Positions 40,992 to 52,506 are shown, counted from the stretch's first letter. The stretch is DNA of 64,000 nucleotides from Cryoendolithus antarcticus (GCA_002077065.1 NAJO01000064.1:1-64000), one strand, 5' to 3'. The notes: generated by a model not told the origin, from the letters alone. Numbers and translations: made by a program.

Positions 40992-41752
40992 CTAGTAGCC
41001 CTCCTTGCCCCACTTGTTGTACTTCTCGTGCAGTGACTACATATCGCGGTCAGTGTTTGGCCCGAAATGTTGCCTAGTCTGATGCAGCCTCCGATCGCCG
41101 CAGGTATCGAGGAGAAAGGAGTGATGATCTTCAACATGCAACCTCCCCTCCTTCCTTGCAAGCTCAGAGGCCAGTCCAATCCCTCACCCGCGTCCCCTCC
41201 CCGTCTCGCCCACCGTCTCCCACCCTCCTGTCTCCAAACAAGCACTAAGAATGACAGCACTCACCTTCGGCAAATTCACGTTCGGAATGATAACCTCGTT
41301 CAACGCACTGGGCGCCTCCTTCCTCCGGCTCGTATCTCCATGAGGATGATACTCATACCTCGCACTACCCCCGGTCTTCCACGGCTCCGTACCCTCAGCC
41401 TTGTGCACCGAAGCTTCACTGGAGGAGGATGTCGGGTTGGAGCTGAAGTGCCAGCCGGCGAGGCCGAAAGCGCCGGACATGATGGCTAGCAGGATGTAGA
41501 GTTCGGGGTCGCGTTTGGCTCCTGGTGGCGGGTGTCAGTACGAATTGTCGAAGCACTTACTCCAGGGTATGGCTGCGTCGGGTGGATATGCCGGAGGGGT
41601 AACTCACCCTTCGAGAGGACCTTTCGCTCTGCTTTGCGCGTGCCGGCCGCTTCGTCTGCTGTGGCAGATGGGGCGCTTGATGCTGGGCGGCGGATGGTGC
41701 GTGCTGGTGTGCGGATGGCCGTGAAGGCTGCGCGGCGGGCGATGGCTGACAT
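40992..41752 (-). CDS. small mitochondrial inner-membrane protein, NDUFA4/B12D-like
   Basis: Exons 41752-41608, 41521-41265 and 41036-40992; introns 86 nt and 228 nt, GTGAGT donors; phases fit, 148 residues. The N-terminus is an Arg/Ala/Ser presequence (MSAIARRAAFTAIRTPARTIRR). One hydrophobic segment follows (ELYILLAIMSGAFGLAGW), then HFSSNPTSSSSE, EPWKTGG and a conserved tail ending LHEKYNKWGKEGY. The membrane segment plus NP...EPW pattern resembles the MLRQ/NDUFA4 family linked to complexes I and IV. That family assignment is tentative; the mitochondrial location is better supported. Confidence 0.72.
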
Positions 41753-42057
41753 GATTGCGGTGTCTGTGTGTATGCTTGAGTACTTCAATGGCGAGCTCCC
41801 AATGATGAGGTGAACGGCATCGAGCTGCTTGGTGACGGGCTAGGTAAGGGCCGGCACTTGCCGCATCCCGCTGTAGACGAGGGGAAGGAACGACTGCACC
41901 CCTGATCCACCCTGCTTATGTGAAGCACCTTAATAGCCCGTCATTGACATATTGATCGCATTGGCGAAGTTCTGTGTCGCATGATGTATACTAGCATGCA
42001 ACAATGACCCAGATATCCCCGCGACCAGCGCAAGATTTCCAACGGTAGCACAACCCA
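41753..42057. promoter_or_regulatory. divergent promoter between NDUFA4-like gene and ERF2
   Basis: It lies between divergent start codons 305 bp apart. No distinct motif recognised. Confidence 0.45.
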
Positions 42058-44112
42058 ATGGCGACCTCCTCCTTCCCGGCCTTCCTCGACAGCGACCCGT
42101 TCCCCACCAACCCGGATCGCCGCCCCATATCCTCCGGCTCAGCGACCACGAATGGCACGAGCGAGTATGGCGGTGACGACGACTACACCTCCGCCAAAGA
42201 GCGACAAAGCAACATCGCATTGTCGCTCGGCCCCAATGGTCCGGCAGGCGAGCCAGGACTTCCACCAAGCAGACCGAGCAGTATAGGCGCCGCGTCGGGG
42301 AAGAGGGCTTCAGTGCGATCGAGTCTACTGCCGCCACCTTCAAGACGAGGCTTGGCGGCTTTTGTCACGAGTCCGAAAGGCGCGACGAGAGATGGCGCGC
42401 GCGGTGGGGAGCGGCCGATGTCGCCGAATCACAGCACGCATGTGCCGATCATTGCGTCTGGGTTTGCGAATCCCATGAGTGGGAAGGATCTACAGGCGCA
42501 GAGGGGGCAGAGGGGGTTTGTGACTGGTGGTGCGACGGTGCAGCCGCGCGAGCAGAAGAGGCAGACGCCGGAGGAGCGGGAACGAGAGACGCGGCATCGA
42601 TATAGCAATGCGTCGGTCAATACGCTTCGGGATGGACTACCGCCGACGACGGCTGAGGATGCGCCGCCGTTACCGACGAGTCGAGGGACGGATGGGACAT
42701 TCGATCACAACCAGACGTTCAGTATGGCGAGCGGGAACAGCACAGCACCGCTAACGACGCTGCGATCAGGTGAGGCCCATCACTCAGAATTCAGTCCTAC
42801 GGTGCCGCCCAAAGATCTTCCCCGGCGATCTCCCACCAATCAGTCCCTTCGCGCCAGTCTACGTCTGAAGTCACGCTCAGCAAGCTGGCAACGACCCTCG
42901 GAGACCCACCAACAACTGCACTCCGATCCCTCCTCACCGGCAAATGGCACCTCCGAAAAAGCCGCTGCCCAACTGCCATACTCTAAAACACAATCTCGCA
43001 ATCCCACCCGCGGGAAGAACTACGAATACTACGCCGGCGCCGCAAACTTCTTCCTCTCCGGCCGCCTCATGAATGCCCGCGCCAAACCAATAAGCATAGC
43101 GACCTTCCTCCTAATCCTCATCCCCGCGATCCTCTTCCTCGCCCTCAGCGCACCCTACCTCTGGACGAACGTCTCCCCAGCCCTACCGATAATCTTCGCC
43201 TACAACCTCCTCCTAACCATCTCCTCCTTCCTGCACGCCTCGTTCTCAGATCCCGGTATCCTACCTCGCAACTTGCATCCACATCCTCCAGCGAGCGCGG
43301 CTGAGATTGCTGATCCCCTGGCACCTGGACCGGCGACGACGGAGTGGGTGTTAGTCCGCTCATTCCCTCCTCAACCTGCCAATCCAAATCCCGAGGCTGG
43401 GGCGGGCGCGGCGCACGCAATGGAAGTGCCGGTCAAGTTCTGCAAATCTTGCACTCTCTGGCGACCGCCCCGCGCACACCACTGCAGAATTTGCGACGCG
43501 TGCGTGGAAACGCAGGACCACCACTGCGTCTGGCTGAATAATTGCGTGGGTCGGCGGAACTACCGATACTTCTTCTCTTTCATTTCTTCCGCGTCGCTCC
43601 TCGCTGCGTTTCTACTGGCGTTCACTGCGACGCATTTAGCTTCTTACCCGGGCGGTTTCGGCGGCGCGATTGGGCGTGCGAGTCGCGTGCAAGAACGCAC
43701 AGCGCTGGCTCTGATGATCTACGGTATCCTCGCGTTTCCTTACCCGGCGAGTTTGTGGGGGTATCACGTCTTTCTCATGAGCCGAGGGGAGACGACGCGG
43801 GAATACCTCAATAGCCACAAATTCCCGCCTAAAGACCGACATCGACCTTTCACCATGGGCTCCTCGATCCAAGCACGGGCGAAGAACGTTCTAGCTGTCC
43901 TGCTGAGGCCAAGGCCGCCGCAGTATCTTGGCTTCAAGCGGAAGTGGGAGGAAGGCGATGCACGATTCGGGCACGTCGTTCCCAAGAGGGAACGAAAGAA
44001 GGATGCCAAAGAGCGTTGGAGTGTCGAGTTGGAGAAGCTGCCTGGGAGTGGGAAGGGAGAGGGGAGTGGTGCTAGTGGGAGTGGGCATCAGGGGTCGCCT
44101 AGAGCTGGGTAG
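42058..44112 (+). CDS. ERF2: DHHC palmitoyltransferase, Erf2 type
   Basis: A single exon of 684 residues from ATG 42058. A ~320-residue disordered N-terminus precedes two membrane helices (PISIATFLLILIPAILFLAL and the following segment). The cysteine-rich domain comes next: CKSCTLWRPPRAHHCRICDAC then QDHHCVWLNNCVGRRNYRYF, with the catalytic DHHC. Two further helices and a TTREYLNSHKF motif close the core. With Erf4 it palmitoylates Ras at the ER. The long N-terminus is usual in filamentous fungi. The C-terminus is Gly/Ser-rich. Confidence 0.93.
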   Translation: MATSSFPAFLDSDPFPTNPDRRPISSGSATTNGTSEYGGDDDYTSAKERQSNIALSLGPNGPAGEPGLPPSRPSSIGAASGKRASVRSSLLPPPSRRGLAAFVTSPKGATRDGARGGERPMSPNHSTHVPIIASGFANPMSGKDLQAQRGQRGFVTGGATVQPREQKRQTPEERERETRHRYSNASVNTLRDGLPPTTAEDAPPLPTSRGTDGTFDHNQTFSMASGNSTAPLTTLRSGEAHHSEFSPTVPPKDLPRRSPTNQSLRASLRLKSRSASWQRPSETHQQLHSDPSSPANGTSEKAAAQLPYSKTQSRNPTRGKNYEYYAGAANFFLSGRLMNARAKPISIATFLLILIPAILFLALSAPYLWTNVSPALPIIFAYNLLLTISSFLHASFSDPGILPRNLHPHPPASAAEIADPLAPGPATTEWVLVRSFPPQPANPNPEAGAGAAHAMEVPVKFCKSCTLWRPPRAHHCRICDACVETQDHHCVWLNNCVGRRNYRYFFSFISSASLLAAFLLAFTATHLASYPGGFGGAIGRASRVQERTALALMIYGILAFPYPASLWGYHVFLMSRGETTREYLNSHKFPPKDRHRPFTMGSSIQARAKNVLAVLLRPRPPQYLGFKRKWEEGDARFGHVVPKRERKKDAKERWSVELEKLPGSGKGEGSGASGSGHQGSPRAG

Positions 44113-45274
44113 GAGGATGGCGGGCTTCCGTACATGCTGTTTGTACAGATTTGGGCTCTTTGCGAGGGGTTCAAGGTCTGTGGGTGTACATATGGCAGGA
44201 CCAAGACTCCGCAGGGAAATGCGAGTAATGTGTGTATACAGGACTTTTTGCACCAACGCAGTCAATTGTACGTCTTGCACCCTTCGTCTCCACCTCCCCT
44301 TGTCGTCTTTCCGCAGCCCTCGCTCCCTGTCGGTCCCCAAGCCCTAGCAGTGTCAAAGCCTCTGCTTGAACCTGCGTAACATATCAGCGAATTGTGTCCG
44401 CGAACTATCGCTCCGTGTGTGGGAAGGAGTCGTGTAGAAGAGTCAGGAGTTGATATCGCGTTCTCAGCACCGCCGCTTTTGCGGCTCTGAGTGAGCTGGG
44501 TGTAACGATTAGGTTGTGTCATCTTTCTTCGCCGAGATTGCGGTCGCCAGAAGTGCAGCGGAAAGGCTGAGAGAAGGCTTAGAGACTTACGTGAGTAGCC
44601 AGCGAGGACGATGGGTGGAGCCGCTGGGCCGGGCGTGGTGAGACGGCGGTGGTCAAAGTGGAAGTGGAGTAGATATGTGGGTGTGGCAGAGGGAAGAATT
44701 ATGGTGGAGTGTGAGGATTTAGCAAGCTGAATTGGGTTAGCGTGGTTCGGAGGACAACATGTCTCTGGACGCGCCTTCTTCAGCTTCGTTCAGCACGAGC
44801 AAAAGACGCTTCCAAGTTTGCTGTTGAGAGTGAGGCGGATGGCTCATGGCGGTTGAACCTCACGGACACCGCGGAACCCGGTGCGTCCGCAAAATGCCAA
44901 TGGCTTTGCAGGACGCCATGATGCATTCAGCGGGATGCATGTGCTGCTTGAGCTGCTGAACATGTGATGGACCTTCATCAGGTCTACACGAGCACGACGC
45001 ATGCTTTCAACAAGCATGCGTGATTCGACGTGTGGCAGCAGCGGAAGTGAGCTTCATTTGCTACAATGTAGGCCATTTCGCAGTCCGTGTGCTTGAATGC
45101 GGGGGATGCCAAAGAGGTGAGGTCGAAGTGGACGCGCCTGGGTCGCAGTCGGGCTTCACGCGTGCCTTCCTCTTCAATAGAAGCTTCTGCCTGGCTTGGC
45201 TTGCCACTTGCCTACGGACTTTTGCATCGAGGAGTATCCTCGACACAGCACGAGCGCATAGTCACAAACCGAAC
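44113..45274. other. intergenic, no supported gene
   Basis: The minus-strand frame 44262-44522 and plus-strand frames near 44134-44379 lack domain signals. The frame of the 45275 gene extends upstream to 45020 without an ATG. Confidence 0.45.
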
Positions 45275-46996
45275 ATGGCGCAGGAGGACGACATAGCAAT
45301 GTATTCCTTGGGTGATCCGCCTCCTGGCGCAATCCCCCAGCCGCATCTACTGGCACCAGTCTCTACGGCCACGAGCGCGCTGCCTGATCACTTCGATCCG
45401 CTACGCAACAGCTTCGATGGCAAATGTGCGGAGGCTCTCGACGCTAGTGCGCAGGACGGTGACGGCACTTCAAGCGAGTCTGATTGTTCCTCAGACTGTT
45501 CACGCGAACTCCACGATGGAAGCGATTGCGAGTGCGATTGCTGCAGAGGAACCTACGGACTGTACGACCGCTGCACGACCGAAGAGCTCCAACGCTTCGT
45601 AGATGACCGCGGGGTGCCTGCGACGGTTCCTACCTCTTCAATCAGATCTCACTACAAACAGCAGCTCATGAAGGCGGACAAGAGCCCAGCCTTCCGCCTG
45701 ATGGATCTACCGCCCGAGATGCGAGCACTGATTTTCACTGAAATACTGATGCTTCAACCATCAAAGTATCGCGAGGGGCACCGTGCATGCGATGCGCAGG
45801 TTTTGCGTATCTCGCGCCAAGTATACGTCGAGGCTGGGGAACTCTTGTACGCCTGCAACACGATCGCGTGCCATGCTCACGCCTGGGCCCAGTACGCAAA
45901 CATGCGCCATCCCGCGGAAGCCAGGGTACAACCAAAAATTCACAACAAAGTCGAAGATATCTACGCCCTCGGGGGCTGGCTTATCATCGAGTTACCAGCA
46001 CTGCCGAGCACCATCCCCAGCTTCATACTGCAGGTCCACAGGGTAGCGATTACGGTTGAATTCAACCCCGTACCAGACCTCACGCATGCCGAGGCAACTA
46101 TCAAGAACTATGTGCTGGAGCTCTGTACCGTACTGATGGAGAGCGACAGCCTGAAGGAGGTCAATGTGCATGTTGCCGACCATGCAAAGAGGGGACAAGC
46201 ATTGGCCCTTGCGACGCTATGGCCATTGCGTCGACTGCGTCGACTGCGGCGCCTACAGCGTTTCAAGCTCACTGGCGATGTCAGCGACGCGCTCCGGGAG
46301 GAGATCAGCGCGGAGGTGCAAGGGAACACGCCCACGTACAATACACTCCTTCAGTGCGGCAGACTTTTGACAGCGGCCCAACGCTACTTCGATCTCGTCG
46401 GCACCATTGAGAAGCCCGAACCTGAGTTCCGTCATGGTTACCAACGAAGATTCTATGGACATCCTGAATGCTTCGACTGCGGTTCTCTTTACGCAAACAT
46501 CAAGGAGATTGGCCAACGCATTGAGCCTTGGTTCGGTGATGATTTTGACAGTTTGCCCGACGTGGACCTGTTGCTGGACAGTCCCTTCGCGAGTGAGGCG
46601 ACCGAAGTCGTTCTGCGCAACGATCTGAATGTTCTGCAGCAGTTGCTGAGCACTGTCAACCCAAATAAGATCGTCGAAAGTCCCACAGCTTTGCAGGACG
46701 CGAAGGAAGCCGTCAATGCGCCGTACCAGGCACCTCACCGATTCGCCGTCGAAGATACGAGTGCGTCGCAGATTCAGACCTCAGCAGTTGGCCGAGCTCA
46801 GACAGCCATCGTTGACTGTGCCGCGAGGGCGAAAGACGTCTCCACTATGCCGACTGCATCGACCTGCTTATTTGGTCACCGATCCGTGGCCAATCAAGGC
46901 GTCGCCGCACAACCACCAGCAGTTTCGCAACAGTGGCTTGATTCAGCACGATTGCTAGGCCAAGGAGTGGCATCCCAGGCGCCGCCTGATCGCTAA
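45275..46996 (+). CDS. F-box-like protein with acidic Cys cluster
   Basis: ATG 45275 gives 573 residues. A Cys/Asp/Glu-rich stretch (ESDCSSDCSRE, then DCECDCCRGTYG) lies at about residues 70-97. CTTEELQRFVDDRGV then resembles a SAP-type helix pair. FRLMDLPPEMRALIFTEIL at about residues 144-162 is the F-box-like LPPE(L/M)R motif frequent in Dothideomycete proteins. The rest is a ~350-residue helical region typical of these proteins, with an Arg/Leu run (RRLRRLRRLQRF). It may be a substrate adaptor for an SCF ubiquitin ligase, but such proteins are often of unknown function. Confidence 0.65.
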   Translation: MAQEDDIAMYSLGDPPPGAIPQPHLLAPVSTATSALPDHFDPLRNSFDGKCAEALDASAQDGDGTSSESDCSSDCSRELHDGSDCECDCCRGTYGLYDRCTTEELQRFVDDRGVPATVPTSSIRSHYKQQLMKADKSPAFRLMDLPPEMRALIFTEILMLQPSKYREGHRACDAQVLRISRQVYVEAGELLYACNTIACHAHAWAQYANMRHPAEARVQPKIHNKVEDIYALGGWLIIELPALPSTIPSFILQVHRVAITVEFNPVPDLTHAEATIKNYVLELCTVLMESDSLKEVNVHVADHAKRGQALALATLWPLRRLRRLRRLQRFKLTGDVSDALREEISAEVQGNTPTYNTLLQCGRLLTAAQRYFDLVGTIEKPEPEFRHGYQRRFYGHPECFDCGSLYANIKEIGQRIEPWFGDDFDSLPDVDLLLDSPFASEATEVVLRNDLNVLQQLLSTVNPNKIVESPTALQDAKEAVNAPYQAPHRFAVEDTSASQIQTSAVGRAQTAIVDCAARAKDVSTMPTASTCLFGHRSVANQGVAAQPPAVSQQWLDSARLLGQGVASQAPPDR

Positions 46997-47040
46997 GCCG
47001 AAGCGTTCAGCTGAGTAGATGCCTTGCTACCGCCGTTGGC

Positions 47041-48216
47041 TCACACGCCAGTATTCTGCAGCAACTCAAACTCGGCAAATTCAGGGTCACGCATCACATT
47101 CGCTTTCAGGGAGGACAACTTGCTACATTTGCTTGACAGAGCGTGAAGATCTGCGACGGAGGGTCGGAGCTCGTCGAAGATGTCTTTTGGCGGGATCTGC
47201 AGCAAAGTACCGTCAGCATCGGTAGAGCAGGCAAATTATCTTGGGGGCAGGGATGAGGGAGGATTAAGGGGAACATGTATAATAGCGACCTCACATAGCC
47301 GACATACCTCCATGAAAGCCGCAGCTGGCGCAATCACGATCTCAGCCTGCTCGAGACTAGCGCAGCCCCCCAAAATCTTCAGCACCTCTTTGCCGAATGT
47401 CTTGAGATCGTCCACCTCGACAGTGACGTTCACCACCATGACATTCTTATGCTTCTCCAGCACTTTACGCAATTGCGTCAACGTCAAGCGAAACAACGTT
47501 GAGTTCAGCGCTCTCAGTCCCCTCGGATAGCTCTCCTCCTCGGTCAGCACTCTCACCAATCCCTCCCCTACCTCCGTCCCGAAAGCTTCTATGCGGGTTC
47601 CGTGATCGTCTTCCGTAGCGATAGCCATATTGAAGCTCAGACTGATCAGCCCTGGCCCAATCAACTTCACAAGCTTCTCACCCTGTATCTTCTCCAGTAG
47701 TCCTCTGTCCGTCCCAGTATAGTTCACCTCCAAAAACATCAGCCCCCTTCTCGCCTCTCCCGGCACATCACTCGTATTCCACTTCACCCATTGCGCCACC
47801 TCCCCAAAGAACCCCCTTTGCACGAATCCATCCAGAAAGCTCAGACTCCTCAGATTCGGCAGCCGGCGAAAGAACTCCACGGCATCTTTCCTCTGCTCCT
47901 CTGTCCGCCCGGAGAACTCCTGCTGATACACAACCACGCTCTTCAGATTCGGTAGTCGATTCGCGAGGGCTGTCAAGAAGCCGGCAGGGTAGCCTTGGGC
48001 GAAGAGCTCGAGGGTTAGGGATTCGAGGGCGTATGGGAGCGAGACGGGCACTTCGTAGGGTTGCGTCAGGAGGGAGACGTAAGTGGCGGAGGGGATCACG
48101 GAGGTGAGGGTCAGGGCTTTGAGGTTCTTGGCTGAGGGTGGGAAGGGGGGGATCGTGAAGGAGTCGAGGGTTATTTGGGCGCCTTGGGCTTGGGAGGGGT
48201 CGGTAGGTGCTGCCAT
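47041..48216 (-). CDS. hypothetical LRR-like protein
   Basis: Exons 48216-47308 and 47196-47041; intron 111 nt (GTATGT...GCAG), phase 0; 354 residues. It is not recognised by name. Leu-rich strand-helix periodicity is visible (ALESLTLELFAQ, LPNLKSVVVYQQ, LPNLRSLSFLDGF, LISLSFNMAI, MVVNVTVEVDDL), suggesting a leucine-rich-repeat or F-box/LRR-like fold without an obvious F-box. There is no signal peptide. It converges with the F-box-like gene, with 44 bp between stops. Confidence 0.65.
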
Positions 48217-48573
48217 GGTGGGATCGAGAGGGAAGGAAGGTGGGGTTTCACGGTAGAGGATGATAAGATGCGGTGGAGGGCTGGGTCATGGACATCATTG
48301 CGACCTGACTATCAGGGTAGTGCTGACGTTGGGCTGAGGTTTGGGTGATGGAGTGTCATTGTGGGGCACAGGTGGGGGCTGGCTGGACAGATGCGAGCAC
48401 TCATCCCATCGAATACGTTCATGTCGTCTCCGTGAAAGAGAAGAGTGATATTTGCTTATCTGGCCAGTGCTCAATCGCAACGTTCATGCCGGGGAGAGTC
48501 CTCGCATCGATGCTGTGGTAAGTATGCTTCCAGCCAAGCGAGTGTGCGTTCTTTCCCGTCCTCCATTCATCGT
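48217..48573. other. intergenic, no gene seen
   Basis: Promoter of the LRR-like gene, bordering a pseudogene. Confidence 0.5.
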
Positions 48574-49527
48574 TCACAACTCCTCAATCCCATGTCCTCC
48601 TGAATGCTTGTCTCCCTTGCCACCGTGCTGCCGACAGTGCTGATGCTCATGAGCAAAGAACTTGTCCCTTCGATCGAATATCTCGTGTATCCACTCGTGC
48701 GCGATTTCCATTTCCATACGCTGCACAGTGAACCTTGCCCTGGCCAAAGACACACAACTGCTCAGCTGATTGCAGTGGCGCACATCGTCGATCAGCAGGG
48801 CCGGACCGAAGGTGCTCCCAGCGAAGTCGGTGATGATGAATTCCACTTCGACAAAGTTGGTGTACTCCGAGGGCAGATGGACGCGTGTCATTGCTGTGTT
48901 GTGCTGGACGTCGCCGGGCTAAGAGGCTACGACTGTGGGCGTATCGATATTGTCATCTCTGTAACTGGGAGGTCGTCAGTGTTATGACTCTGCATGACGG
49001 AGCAGCTTGACAAACCCTTTGACATGCAGAGTACATCTTCCGCTAGTGTTGAGAAAGGCGAAGCTGAAGTCTTGGAGTTCGAAGTGCTGAGTGAAGGGAT
49101 ATGCTTGGATATGAGTGACCATTGCCATTTTGCCGTCGTAGAGACTTGGATCGAGCTCTCCCATGATGGGACTGATCGCGTACGGCGGAGAAATAGACTT
49201 CTAGCCTGGGTCTGCCTTGTGCGCAAAGTCCTGTGACGGAATGTCAGCAACAGCAGTGTGGAGCAGTCAGACTTCACTTGCTTCGCGCGTCCAGTGGACG
49301 TAGGACAAGCCATTGTAATCAAACAAAGAAGTTGAGAGGTTACCGGTCTGCGGTCCGGTGTCAAACTGATCAGAAGCTGCCAGTCATCATGCCATCACTG
49401 CGAATGTGGAACGCACCGTGCTGAGGAAGCATTGCTTCTTCAGACCGTCGGAGTCGTAGGTCTCATACGAGCTCGCCCTCGCTGTAGTCGCAGCGAACAG
49501 TACTCCGAAGACAGTGATGGCTCTCAT
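48574..49527 (-). pseudogene. decayed secreted protein gene with four in-frame stops
   Basis: ATG 49527 opens a good signal peptide (MRAITVFGVLFAATTARA). An intron (49416-49366, 51 nt, phase 0) leads to FDTGPQTGNL and FDYNGLSYVHW. Past a second intron the same frame runs leftwards to 48574 with recognisable pieces (YPFTQHFELQDFSFAF, CTLHVKGFVKLL, YTNFVEVEFIITDF, GPALLIDDVRHC). It is broken by TAG 49203-49201, TAA 48984-48982, TGA 48978-48976 and TAG 48921-48919. The second intron's acceptor does not restore the frame. The pattern (NGL-Y near the N-terminus, strand-rich core, LLIDDV-x-C end) matches a common fungal secreted beta-sandwich protein of unknown function. Confidence 0.7.
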
Positions 49528-49552
49528 GATTGCTGGTAAGCGGCCGGAGGTA

Positions 49553-51906
49553 CTAATTGTATGCTCGGAGATGTGAAGTGAGCTTGAGAAGTAACGGTGA
49601 GAGACGTACCTGTTGATCGCTGGCGATGCGTAGCTGGTCGTTCGTTCGTAGTTCGTTAGTGGTGAGGTCTGGAGATGATCCAGCGCAAAGCAGTAGAGCG
49701 ATGTCGGTGTAAACATGTCTGTGACGTTGCTTCCCATATTGCTGGTGAGTGACGCAAGTGCAGCACTGGAGCGCGCCACACTTGCTGTAAGACGTTGCAA
49801 ACTGGAGGGCAAGAGCAGCTGCGTCTCTGCAAGACTTGGAGTCCTCGGCAAAGCACGTATCAGCGTGATCGCGGCAACATATGACTTGCGCTACTTCGGC
49901 GAGAGACCCGGAGATTGGTGAGAGACAGCGTTGACGGATCGCCGCGCCTTCTTCACTACACGAGATCGATAACTGTTCGCTGACTAGGCTGTCGCATCCA
50001 GTCCACGAATTCCTCAGGCGTAGCCCAACGTCTCCTCGGAAACGTGAAATGACAAGCGCCTCGCAGGCGTACGGCTCGGGTAGGACCAGGAAGTAATGTG
50101 GACCGCTGGCACCATGCTTACCATGATATCTAACAATGACGGGCTTGTAGACTTCGTCGGACTTATAGGTCCAAATGCGCTTCTCTAAACACGGGATGAT
50201 GCTACCGCGCAACCGTAAGGGCATGAACGATTGTCGAACATGTCCAGTGGACTCGTGGTCGTCGCTGCTTAGGACGATATTGTCTATGAGGTCGTGCGAG
50301 ACCTCCGGCTTACCGTAGACATCGACTTGTCGGATATGCCGATCACAAGAAGCCCAGGACCATGTTGGCACTTTCGCAGTCCGTGGGTGTAGACTGTGAG
50401 TCATGTGATAGCTTTCACGATACTGATCGAAGCGCATCCGGGCCAGTCCGTTGATCATGTCGTTGTACCACAGCCCAGCAACAAAGCGGTCCCCTGGCAG
50501 GTGTTCGGCGACGCGTTGCGCAATTTGTCGTTCTCGTAGGTCAAGTACCTGTTAGTGTAGTGTACCAAGAATAGATACCACAGCCGATGTGCATCCCCGC
50601 CCGCAGCAAGGCCCGACAGAATGCCACTTCTCAGCGTCGTTTCGGTCTCGGGCGATGGGACTGAACTTCGAGTGAACCCAGTTGGGACAGGTTCGTACGC
50701 GTCCTCGAATATGGTCCACCGTCTACATGACAGATATGTGTTGAAGCTTCCGAATGCCAACGTCCTACGAGCCAGCATATATTCCTGGAAGACCCATGCC
50801 CGCGTATTCAAGGAACAGTCGGGCCCTTCAATGAGCTCTTGCCTGCGTCTGAAATCCGTAAGGGTGACTGTTGCTGTGCTCTGCGGTTGATCGGCCGTCC
50901 ATGCCACGGGTACAACACAGGTCGCGGCCTTAGCGCGAGCGGGCAACATTGCTTGGTCGGCGGAAGCAGCTGTGGGCGCGTTGATGACCAGTGTGGCGCC
51001 CTCGTGGACCGTACCCATGCGAGCGCTCTCTCGCAGCCAGTCCTCGGTATCGTCCTGAACTATACATAGGGCGTCAATTCAAAGATACCTGAGGCTGAGC
51101 CCGCGCGTGACCCTCACCGCATCCTGATATATCCGGGGTAGCGCATCGAACGCAATATCGCTGAGACGCTCATGTAGCGTCGCTTTCGTCGTGCAAAATG
51201 GCGTGGACAAGCCCCAGCAGTAGCTCAGCGCAACGTATCTCCCAGATCTTCCATTCGAGTTCATCAATTTCAAGGACCCAGACTCAGACATCCCGTCCAC
51301 ATCTAGGACCCGGGTGGGTAAAGTGTTGCCTATCGTTCCAGAGCATTCAGTGTGCTCCAACATGCACTTCTCCAGATACACTCGAAAATACTCCACGTCC
51401 CAGTCTAATCCAATCGCACTTCCGCCAATATATGGCGGAGACTGATTTTTGGCAGACAATGAGAACCACAGGCTCTCGTTCGGGATCCCACCCTCATCTG
51501 CGAAGGTACCATACGCAATACCACGGGTCATATGCCCCGAGGCGCTAATTTCTCCAAAACCGCGTACCAGACTAATAGTGAGATAACGATATGACGGAAC
51601 TTTGGCGTCCAGATACAGGCATCGCGCACGCTCTGAGGCGCGATTTGTACCATTGGCTAGCACAGCCCCCCAGAAGGTTCGACAGAGTGCACAGGTCGAA
51701 GCAGCAGACTCGAGGTCTGCGTAACGCCGGTGATGCTTACACAATCCTGTGTTGGCACCGGGGTCAGACTCCCAGAAGCCGGGAACCTCGAAATTAATGA
51801 ACTCGGTCTCGAACGCTCGGGTGAAGTCCGCGCACAGTTTGCAAAGAGATGCAAGCGCAACCATGCCCTCGTGCTGAGACGCCTGCACGGCTTTCAAGGT
51901 CGCCAT
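49553..51906 (-). pseudogene. HET-domain gene broken by a nonsense codon and a frameshift
   Basis: ATG 51906 starts MATLKAVQASQHEG. The HET domain is clear in three parts: YVALSYCWG and LPRIYQDAVRVTRGL; then IDALCIVQDDTEDWLRESARMG; then LNTRAWVFQEYMLARRTL. Between the first two parts an in-frame TGA (51081-51079) replaces the Trp expected in YLWIDALCI. A second lesion near 50521-50530 shifts the frame just before EHLPGDRFVAGLWYND, after which MINGLARMRF and PTWSWAS continue in another frame. HET proteins act in heterokaryon incompatibility and trigger cell death when matched with an incompatible partner. As it stands this copy cannot make the full domain. The 3' end (toward 49553) is poorly defined. 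Confidence 0.8.
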
Positions 51907-52506
51907 GCTGGCACTTCTGGGTAGGCCGGTCAGAGTGGCGATCTATCGCTATGACCATTTCGTGCCGGGTCTGGTTAGACTTTTGTGAGAGCTGAAGGAT
52001 ACACAAGAAAGAGAAGATGGAGGGAATGTTAGGGGAAGCGGGCATCGGGACGCCGAGACGTTCAACAGCGCAGGCCTACCCACACGAGTCTACTCCGCTA
52101 CCAAGACTACCTCCAATGAGGCTGTATAAATGCTTGCGTATGGTGGTCCATCGGAACCATCGTCGTGCATGTGGCGGAATACTCCCGCCCTGTTTGATGG
52201 CGGGCAGCGAGCCATCGTCGACTTCCACAACAGAACCTGATCCGACAAATGCTACTTAGAGATCAAGAGAGAACGCGCTCGCCATCCAGCTGACACAGCC
52301 ATGATTCCGGCCTTTGCAAGCTCATCTTCAGCCGTCGGACTAGTAGCTAATCTAGACCCACCTTACTTCTGTAGCTCCAGGGCCTCCGCATGAATCTTGT
52401 AGACCTCAGCTACCGCATATAAGTATACAACATCTCTCCTTGAACGCAACCAATCCTCCCGACTCCCACTCTTAAATTCCACCTCTTCCTCCATCTTTGC
52501 AAAAGA
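51907..52506. other. intergenic, no supported gene
   Basis: An 80-codon plus-strand frame (52017-52259) has no recognisable features. Confidence 0.45.

Noticed and set aside
45020..45274. N-terminal extension of the F-box-like gene
   Set aside because: The frame opens only with GTG; ATG 45275 is the first real start.
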